Origin: an uncultured bacterium | GTDB lineage: Bacteria; Bacillota; Clostridia; Lachnospirales; Lachnospiraceae | NCBI GenBank assembly: GCA_947086625.1 | Contig: CAMTZV010000004.1 | Span: forward strand, 1-11,455 | Length of the DNA: 11,455 bases | Reading direction: 5' to 3' | Shown: piece after piece, positions 6,918 through 11,455 of the stretch | Position numbering within the stretch: the stretch's first letter is position 1 | Layout: every line of letters starts with the position of its first letter | The notes under the pieces: model-generated | Told to the model about the DNA's origin: nothing | What the model saw: only the letters and a program-made list of their open reading frames with translations | Database searches by the model: none | Position numbers and translations under genes: made by a program

Positions 6918-6979
6918 GGTCATAACGATTCAGCACAGACCGTAAGAAAATGGTTACCGGTCACGGAGTGAACAGTAAC
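6918..6979 (+). promoter_or_regulatory. foldable leader of the DUF1858 gene with competing stems
   Basis: Three stems compete. GGTC (6918-6921) can pair with GACC (6938-6941). GACCGTAA (6938-6945) can pair with TTACCGGTC (6954-6962) with one bulged C. GTTAC (6953-6957) with GTAAC (6975-6979) encloses TCAC (6961-6964) with GTGA (6968-6971). No known riboswitch class is recognised and no terminator U-run follows. Confidence 0.35.
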
Positions 6980-7032
6980 AGAACATGATGCAGAGGTGTA
7001 AAATATATAACACAATAAGGAGGAACCAAAAG

Positions 7033-7242
7033 ATGGCAGCAACAGTGACAAAGAAAACTATGATCGGAGAATTACTTCAGATAGATGAGAGCATTGCACC
7101 GGTCCTGCTTGGTATCGGTATGCACTGTCTCGGATGCCCCTCGTCTCAGATGGAGACGATCGAGGAGGCGGCGATGGTACACGGCATTGAGCCGGACGCG
7201 CTGGTCGATCAGATCAATACGTTTTTAAAGCATGAGAAATAA
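7033..7242 (+). CDS. DUF1858 / hybrid-cluster-protein-associated redox disulfide protein
   Basis: A 69-residue protein starting at the ATG 9 bases after AAGGAGG (7017-7023); the in-frame upstream ATGs (6985 and 6982 region) have no ribosome binding site. It begins MAATVTKKTMIGELL and contains GIGMHCLGCPSSQMETIEEA, the DUF1858 signature, with a CLGC redox or metal motif at residues 32-35, then HGIEPDALVDQINTFL. Family members occur alone or attached to hybrid cluster protein and related oxidoreductases, and are thought to act in redox or nitrosative stress; the exact reaction is unknown. It sits divergently beside a ferredoxin gene, with its own promoter and terminator. The family call is strong; the function is inference. 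Confidence 0.9.
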   Translation: MAATVTKKTMIGELLQIDESIAPVLLGIGMHCLGCPSSQMETIEEAAMVHGIEPDALVDQINTFLKHEK

Positions 7243-7277
7243 TCAAAAAATAATCATCAAAAAAAATCATCAAAACG

Positions 7278-7314
7278 AAAAGTCCCCCGGGCCATGGCTT
7301 CGGAGGACTTTTTT
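7278..7314. terminator. bidirectional terminator between the DUF1858 gene and mecA
   Basis: AAAAGTCC (7278-7285) pairs with GGACTTTT (7305-7312). After a C/A mismatch the stem continues with CCG/CGG and GCC/GGC. A T-run follows on the plus strand and a T-rich tract on the minus strand. Just before it lie two copies of AATCATCAAAA in an A-rich stretch (about 7250-7275). Confidence 0.88.
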
Positions 7315-7348
7315 CGCAGGTGCGCGTAAGGCACGATTGCCTGCATTT

Positions 7349-8158
7349 TTATGAAAAATTTGCGAGCCGCTGCAGGGCGTCGTGGGCGGCAACGCACTTG
7401 AAATGTTCGTTAAAATAAGCCTCGGCCGATTCGATGTAATGGTTCTGAATGGCATATTCCGACAAAATGTTGCACACCTTGTTGAACTCGGCGGGGGTGT
7501 GGCCGCTTTTGTGAAGCACGAGGTAGTAGACCCGCTCCGGTTCATCCAAAAAGAGGGAATTGTCCCCGGAATAAAAATTGTTCAGCACATGCGCAAGCCG
7601 GATAATACAGTTCATTTCCCGGAAGGAAAAGAGCTTTACGATATCGGAGGCGGTCTCTAAGGGTGAGGCGACCTCGCTCCCGGCGGCGGGCGTCACGGTC
7701 GTGGCGGTATCCTTCAACGGCACAAAGCCTCCGTCGGAGCTGGTATCGCTCGTGTGCATCGAGACGGCTGCCTCGCCGATCTTTCGGAACAGATCCAGAA
7801 TTCCGTCCGCGCCCTCGAGTGTGGGAGTCTCTGCCGCAGAATCCGCGTCGAAGCCCGTGAAATCCTCCCCATAGTCCGTAAAGTTTGAGAAGCGCGTGTC
7901 CAGCTCCTCCGGGTATTCAACCTTTGTCACGTTGAGGATGATGGAGCCGCCGGAGAGGGGAATCGCCTCGATCATGAGGGGAATATCCTCCGCCTCAAAG
8001 CCCAGCTCGCAGGATGCCTGCTGCATCATGTCGCGAAAGAGCCGTTTGGCCTTGTCTGTGCCGTAGGCAAGCTCCGAGAGCTTTAGCTGGCGGTCGGCCA
8101 GATCCTGTCCGGTCAGCGTGCAGCGTATTTGGTTATCGTTGATTCGTTCTATTTTCAT
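7349..8158 (-). CDS. mecA: adaptor protein MecA
   Basis: A 269-residue MecA-type adaptor that delivers substrates to the ClpC/ClpP protease; in Bacillus it targets ComK and controls competence. The N-terminal substrate-binding part begins MKIERINDNQIRCTLTGQDL and contains FRDMMQQASCELGF. A variable Ser/Thr/Asp-rich linker spans about 100-170, longer and less ordered than the ends. The ClpC-binding C-terminal domain (about 174-265) starts KLFSFREMNCIIRLAHVL and includes YYLVLHKSGHTPAEFNKV. The ribosome binding site is a modest AAGGG (complement of 8168-8172), 7 bases upstream. It is a single-gene unit, divergent from the kinase operon. In anaerobic Clostridia its substrates are unknown. Confidence 0.93.
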   Translation of the reverse strand: MKIERINDNQIRCTLTGQDLADRQLKLSELAYGTDKAKRLFRDMMQQASCELGFEAEDIPLMIEAIPLSGGSIILNVTKVEYPEELDTRFSNFTDYGEDFTGFDADSAAETPTLEGADGILDLFRKIGEAAVSMHTSDTSSDGGFVPLKDTATTVTPAAGSEVASPLETASDIVKLFSFREMNCIIRLAHVLNNFYSGDNSLFLDEPERVYYLVLHKSGHTPAEFNKVCNILSEYAIQNHYIESAEAYFNEHFKCVAAHDALQRLANFS

Positions 8159-8170
8159 AGTCTCATTCCC

Positions 8171-8215
8171 TTAATATAAATATTTAAATTAAGAATACGT
8201 ACATACCGTACATAC
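8171..8215 (-). promoter_or_regulatory. mecA leader: AT-only palindrome and tandem 9-bp repeat
   Basis: A 22-base A/T-only near-palindrome (8171-8192, one T/T mismatch) abuts and partly overlaps the mecA ribosome binding site, so it could mask it in the mRNA. Immediately upstream in the transcript, CGTACATAC (plus-strand reading) occurs twice in tandem at 8198-8206 and 8207-8215, followed by two ACGTCG copies (8214-8219, 8224-8229). Either could be a regulator site; none is recognised. Confidence 0.4.
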
Positions 8216-8259
8216 GTCGAATAACGTCGTAAAAACAGGTATTGTCAGGAAGTACCAAA

Positions 8260-8288
8260 AGTATATAAAAATTTTCTCCGGTCGTCAA
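8260..8288 (-). promoter_or_regulatory. sigma-A promoter of mecA
   Basis: On the minus strand TTGACG (complement of 8283-8288) and TATACT (complement of 8260-8265) have a 17-base spacer, each 5 of 6 to consensus. The start lies near 8253, leaving a leader of about 95 bases. Confidence 0.75.
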
Positions 8289-8324
8289 GAGAGGGAAGCG
8301 CGCATCTGTGTGTAAATTTCTTAA

Positions 8325-8340
8325 AAAAGTATAAACTTTT
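8325..8340. promoter_or_regulatory. short inverted repeat upstream of the kinase-operon promoter
   Basis: AAAAGT (8325-8330) and ACTTTT (8335-8340) are separated by ATAA and lie about 10 bases upstream of the -35 at 8351. This may be an operator or simply AT-rich sequence. Confidence 0.25.
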
Positions 8341-8350
8341 GAAAAAGAGG

Positions 8351-8380
8351 TTGTCAAAGGCTTCACCCGTATGGTATAAG
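8351..8380 (+). promoter_or_regulatory. promoter of the kinase / Tad-like operon
   Basis: TTGTCA (8351-8356) and TATAAG (8375-8380) are 18 bases apart, with TG one base upstream of the -10 (extended -10). The predicted start near 8387 supports translation from ATG 8453 rather than from the in-frame TTG at 8339, which lies upstream of the promoter. Confidence 0.6.
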
Positions 8381-8452
8381 AGACTTGGAGATGCTTTTTT
8401 CACCGAAACGGTATTGCACATCAGCTTGTGCTACAGAAAGTACGGTGAGAAT

Positions 8453-9751
8453 ATGCAGCAGCAAATTTTGTTTGGCAGGTATGAACTGGCCGGGCTTTTG
8501 GGAGCCGGCGCCAGCGGCCGGGTTTATCTCGCCAGACATCGGGTTTTAGGACAGGATCGGGCAGTCAAATGCTTTCCAAAAGCATCGCCCGGACATTCAA
8601 CGTTCCGATCGGAAGCAGAGCTTTTGAAATCTTTGAACCATCCCGCGATTCCCGTCATCTATGATGTTGAAGAGGATGACGAGAACGACTACCTCATCGA
8701 GGAGTATGTGGCGGGACAATCTCTGGAAGCCTATGTGCTTCATCAGACAACGATTCCCTTAGATTTTGTACTGCGTGTCGGCAGACAGCTATGTGATGTG
8801 ATAGGGTATCTTCATGCGAGGCCCGTACCGGTCATCTATCAGGATCTGAAGCCGGAACACATTATAGTATATGGCAATCAGCTAAAAATAGTCGATTTTG
8901 GCATCGCATCATATATTTCCAGTGAGGGAAACATCTGCCAGTTTTATGGGACCGCGGAATATGCGGCGCCGGAAAAACGGCTGGGGCTGCCATGCGACGA
9001 GCGCACGGACATCTATGGTATCGGCAGGATTTTGCAGTTTTTGGAGCAATTTGTGCCGCAGGAGGAGCGCACGGCGCGTCTTGAGCGTATCATCGGGAGG
9101 GCGTGCGCCGGGGAGCCGTCACAGCGCTATCGGGAGGTATCTCTTTTGATGGAAGAGCTGGAGGCGGCAGGAATTTCGGAAGGAAAAAAGCATCTCTTAA
9201 CAAATCTTGCAGTGGTCGGCATGAGGCCGGGCATCGGCGCGACACATCTTGCGATCTCCCTTCATGTCTGTCTGAACGCGGAGGGTATTCCAGGACTTTA
9301 TACGCAGCCGAGCGACAGCGGCGACCTGCGGCGCATCGCGCGCAGGAGCTGGGTCAAACGGGAGCGGGCGCTTATATCGTACGGGGATTTTGCCGGTACG
9401 TGCTCGCGGGAGAAGGCGCAGGAATTTCTGCGTGAGGGAAAGGGCTGTCTGGTCAGTGATTTCGGAACATACGAATCCACGGACATAGAGTTAGAGCAGT
9501 GTGACGGGATATTGCTTGTACTGGGCGGCAGAGACTGGGAGATCGAGCAGGCACAGGCGCTGTATGAACGGCTGCGTCTGCGGAAAAATCTTGTTCCGGT
9601 CGTGAATTACGGCAACGAACGGATGGCAAAGTATTACGCGAGACGCTGGCGCAGGAGCGTATACTGTTTTCCGCTGGACGGGGACCCGGCGGTTCCCACG
9701 ATGGAAAAACGGCAGTTTTTTGACATGCTGCGAAAAAAGGAAGGGTGGTGA
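8453..9751 (+). CDS. Ser/Thr protein kinase fused to a degenerate ParA/CpaE-like domain
   Basis: A 432-residue soluble protein with no transmembrane segment or PASTA repeats. Residues 8-240 are a Hanks-type kinase: glycine loop GAGASGRV (17-24), lysine in AVK (37-39), catalytic loop YQDLKPEH (129-136), DFG (148-150) and APE (172-174). The HRD His is Tyr and the loop Asn is His, both departures from consensus. Residues about 248-432 resemble MinD/ParA/CpaE ATPases: a strand, then GMRPGIGATHLA (256-267) where Walker A should be but without its lysine, and a switch-II-like SDFGT (335-339). The ribosome binding site is weak (GGTGAG). Its stop overlaps the next start as GTGA. I infer a regulatory kinase for a Tad-type apparatus. 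Kinase activity is likely but unproven; the ATPase-like half is probably inactive. Confidence 0.85.
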   Translation: MQQQILFGRYELAGLLGAGASGRVYLARHRVLGQDRAVKCFPKASPGHSTFRSEAELLKSLNHPAIPVIYDVEEDDENDYLIEEYVAGQSLEAYVLHQTTIPLDFVLRVGRQLCDVIGYLHARPVPVIYQDLKPEHIIVYGNQLKIVDFGIASYISSEGNICQFYGTAEYAAPEKRLGLPCDERTDIYGIGRILQFLEQFVPQEERTARLERIIGRACAGEPSQRYREVSLLMEELEAAGISEGKKHLLTNLAVVGMRPGIGATHLAISLHVCLNAEGIPGLYTQPSDSGDLRRIARRSWVKRERALISYGDFAGTCSREKAQEFLREGKGCLVSDFGTYESTDIELEQCDGILLVLGGRDWEIEQAQALYERLRLRKNLVPVVNYGNERMAKYYARRWRRSVYCFPLDGDPAVPTMEKRQFFDMLRKKEGW

Positions 9752-10332
9752 GAACGATCGGTTTTCGATTGGCGAAAAGGGAGAAGGAGCATCGGACGAT
9801 CGGATTTTACGGTGCGGATTCAGGTGTTGGCACGACGCATCTTGCGCTCGCCGCCGCGAGCTACGCGGTGGGAGAGCAGGGCATTTCGGCGGCAGTTGTA
9901 GAGCTTTCAGACAAGCCCTGCATCGGCGCGCTGGATACAAAAGGCAGAGACTTTTTCGCAATAGACGGAGTCGGCTATTATCCGGGCGTGCTGCCGGAGA
10001 GGCTGCCGGAGCTGCTGTGCGGCCCGTATCGGTATTTCATGCTGGATCTGGGCTGCGGGGCGGACGGCTGGCAGGAGCTTCTGCGCTGTGATCTGCGCTA
10101 TGTCGTCGCTTCTTTCAGTCCGTGGCGCATTGGACAGGCAAAAAATTTTATGAACATGCACAACGAAAAAATTCATTATTTTACCGCGTTGCTTACGAGT
10201 ACGGGAAATGTATACGAAAAAAAGAATTTCCAGCGAAAGTACCGTGTGCCTGTGCGGACGATCCCTTTTCTCGCCGATCCGTTTGGGCCGGTGAAAGACG
10301 GCCGGCCCTTTTTTCAGGAGTTACTGTATTAG
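9748..10332 (+). CDS. degenerate ParA/CpaE-like P-loop protein, paralogue of the upstream C-terminal domain
   Basis: A 194-residue protein. I chose GTG 9748, which overlaps the previous stop; GTG 9745 is equally readable, and AAGGAAGG lies just upstream. It contains FYGADSGVGTTHLAL (residues 20-34), a Walker-A-like loop with Thr in place of the catalytic lysine and no deviant lysine either, then a switch-II/Walker-B-like FMLDLGCG (97-104). Its C-terminus, PFLADPFGPVKDGRPFFQEL, aligns with FPLDGDPAVPTMEKRQFFDML of the preceding protein, so the two domains are paralogues. It resembles CpaE/TadZ proteins that localise Tad pilus machinery, but is shorter and lacks a receiver domain. ATP hydrolysis is doubtful; a scaffold or localisation role is inference. 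Confidence 0.78.
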   Translation: MRTIGFRLAKREKEHRTIGFYGADSGVGTTHLALAAASYAVGEQGISAAVVELSDKPCIGALDTKGRDFFAIDGVGYYPGVLPERLPELLCGPYRYFMLDLGCGADGWQELLRCDLRYVVASFSPWRIGQAKNFMNMHNEKIHYFTALLTSTGNVYEKKNFQRKYRVPVRTIPFLADPFGPVKDGRPFFQELLY

Positions 10333-10350
10333 GATTAGGAGGAGCCGGAG

Positions 10351-11310
10351 ATTAGACTAAGATTCAGGTATAAGATCATGATGGGAGCGGCAGCAGCAGG
10401 CGCGCTCGTGATCGGGATTCCTCTGGCGGGAATGCTTCTTCGCGAGAAAAGCGGCATGGAGCGGATGCAGGAAAAGCTCGCCCGCTACGAGGCACTTCAG
10501 GAGCAGTACAGCTACATGAGTGTATTTGTGCTGACACAGGACGTGACGGCAGGCGATGAGCTGACGGCTTCCATGCTTGCCGAGCGGCGCGTGCAGTCCG
10601 TGGAGGATCTCTCCCTCGCACAGCCGCTTAGCGCGGACGACCTTGTGGGAAAGCGCGTAAAGGTTTCCTTAAAAAAGGGAGCCGCGCTCGGCAGTGATAT
10701 CGTCTACGAGGGCGAGGAGGTCGCGCAGGACGAGCGGCGGGCGGAGCTTACCGGGCTTTATCTGCCGAAGACGCTGCGGGAAAACGAGTTTGTCGATGTC
10801 CGCATTGTGTTCCCGAACGGCGAGGATTACCTTGTCGTGAAGCATAAGCGAGTGTACCGTCTCATAAAGGATGAGGAGGGCGCTGTGACAGCGGCAGAGC
10901 TTCGGCTTCTGGAGGAGGAGCTTTTGCGCTATCAGGCGGCCGTCGTGGACACGAAGACATATGAGGACACAAGGCTTTACGCCTTGCAGTATACGGGCGA
11001 TTTCCAGGCTGCGGCCAGAGCGTATTATCCGGTCAGCCGGGCGGTCTTTGCACTGCTGCAATGGGACCCCAATATTGCGGAGCTGTTTCTGGTCGATTCC
11101 GAGCAGGAGCGCCGGAGGATTTTGGAGTCCCATCTGGAGCAATTTTTGAGGGAGAGGCCGCCGGCAGCAAAGACTTCCACAGAAAGCGATGCTTCTGCGG
11201 CCGGGACTGCGGCAGAGCCGGATCCCTATGCGGACGGCTCGCAGCAGGCGGGGGCTTTGGAGGAAAAAGAGCCGCTCACACTCTACACAGGATTACCGGA
11301 GGAACCATAG
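10351..11310 (+). CDS. CpaB/RcpC-like SAF-domain membrane protein (probable ATT start)
   Basis: About 319 residues if started at ATT 10351, 310 if at ATG 10378. The only good ribosome binding site, AGGAGG (10337-10342), is 8 bases before the ATT and 35 before the ATG. The ATT start adds a basic stretch (RLRFRYK) in front of the hydrophobic segment AAAAGALVIGIPLAGMLL, giving a normal signal-anchor. A short charged helix follows (about 31-53), then a SAF domain, FVLTQDVTAGDELTASMLAE (about 59-78) through to about residue 125, a further region of unknown fold, and a Pro/Ala/Glu-rich acidic tail. CpaB/RcpC proteins assemble at the envelope and help pass Flp pilins outward. Here it follows the CpaE-like gene, as in Tad loci. 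The family call is based on the SAF region and context. Confidence 0.78.
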   Translation: MRLRFRYKIMMGAAAAGALVIGIPLAGMLLREKSGMERMQEKLARYEALQEQYSYMSVFVLTQDVTAGDELTASMLAERRVQSVEDLSLAQPLSADDLVGKRVKVSLKKGAALGSDIVYEGEEVAQDERRAELTGLYLPKTLRENEFVDVRIVFPNGEDYLVVKHKRVYRLIKDEEGAVTAAELRLLEEELLRYQAAVVDTKTYEDTRLYALQYTGDFQAAARAYYPVSRAVFALLQWDPNIAELFLVDSEQERRRILESHLEQFLRERPPAAKTSTESDASAAGTAAEPDPYADGSQQAGALEEKEPLTLYTGLPEEP

Positions 11311-11401
11311 TTCACAAACAAACGAAAAACTCCTTTTGGGACCGACGACCTGTCTGTGAGCAGAACGAGCGGGCGTCACCTTATGAAAAGTGAGGAAGAA
11401 T

Positions 11402-11455
11402 ATGAAACAGGACAGAAATCAGCTGTACGTGGAGCTGCAATCCATCGCGGATCAG
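11402..11455 (+). CDS. start of next operon gene, cut by the window end (possibly CpaF/TadA ATPase)
   Basis: Eighteen codons are visible, beginning MKQDRNQLYVELQSIADQ, with GAGGAAG (11391-11397) just upstream. The start-like helix is compatible with the N-terminus of a CpaF/TadA secretion ATPase, which normally follows CpaE and CpaB genes, but nothing diagnostic is inside the window. An ATG at 11383 opens another frame with no good ribosome binding site. The 91 bases 11311-11401 show no terminator or clear promoter, so it should be co-transcribed with the preceding gene. Confidence 0.5.
   Translation, partial: MKQDRNQLYVELQSIADQ

Noticed and set aside
6985..7032. Upstream in-frame ATG for the DUF1858 gene
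   Set aside because: No ribosome binding site; AAGGAGG is perfectly placed for ATG 7033.
8339..8452. In-frame TTG extension of the kinase gene
   Set aside because: It lies upstream of the predicted promoter, has no ribosome binding site, and the added residues are not kinase-like.
9491..9961. 156-codon minus-strand ORF across the kinase / CpaE-like junction
   Set aside because: Antisense shadow of two well-supported genes, with no recognisable motifs.
10669..11142. 157-codon minus-strand ORF inside the CpaB-like gene
   Set aside because: Antisense shadow; the plus frame has a SAF domain, membrane segment and operon context.
11383..11455. Alternative open frame starting at ATG 11383
   Set aside because: No good ribosome binding site, and its composition is less protein-like than the frame from ATG 11402.
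1..11455. CRISPR arrays, tRNA or rRNA genes, transposase genes
   Set aside because: No regularly spaced repeats, cloverleaf, rRNA-like or transposase sequence was found by eye on either strand.

Overview
The window looks like a low-to-mid GC Firmicute chromosome, most likely a Clostridia member close to Lachnospiraceae. The reasons are strong AGGAGG-type ribosome binding sites, sigma-A promoters, MecA, GdpP, a DUF951 protein, a 2[4Fe-4S] clostridial ferredoxin, and the conserved blocks rpsF-ssb-rpsR and gdpP-rplI-dnaB. In Bacillus both blocks lie in the origin-proximal part of the chromosome. The taxonomic call is inference from gene content.

Layout. Positions 1-1450 (+): a small DUF951 gene, then a promoter, a structured leader, rpsF, ssb and rpsR, ending at a strong terminator. 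Positions 1450-1543: a hairpin-rich element bounded by 10-bp direct repeats. Positions 1546-5387 (-): dnaB, rplI and gdpP, transcribed as gdpP-rplI-dnaB. Positions 5388-5772: a divergent intergenic region with a 143-bp inverted-repeat element, flanked by 8-bp direct repeats, lying between two promoters. Positions 5773-6438 (+): a MerR-type DNA-binding protein starting at TTG. Positions 6499-6669 (-): a 56-residue ferredoxin, too short for ordinary ORF calling. Positions 7033-7242 (+): a DUF1858 CxxC protein, divergent from the ferredoxin, with its own promoter and a foldable leader. Positions 7349-8158 (-): mecA, with a long leader.

Positions 8351-11455 (+) hold the accessory part, an operon starting at a TTGTCA/TATAAG promoter. 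Its first gene fuses a Ser/Thr kinase to a P-loop-like (ParA/CpaE-type) domain that lacks the Walker A lysine. The second gene is a stand-alone paralogue of that same degenerate domain. The third is a membrane-anchored CpaB/RcpC-like SAF protein that probably starts at a rare ATT codon. The fourth is cut by the window end and is plausibly the CpaF/TadA secretion ATPase. I read this as the regulatory and assembly head of a Tad-type (Flp pilus or secretion) locus. The kinase and the two degenerate ATPase domains would take the place of the usual single CpaE/TadZ protein. This is the most unusual biology in the window.
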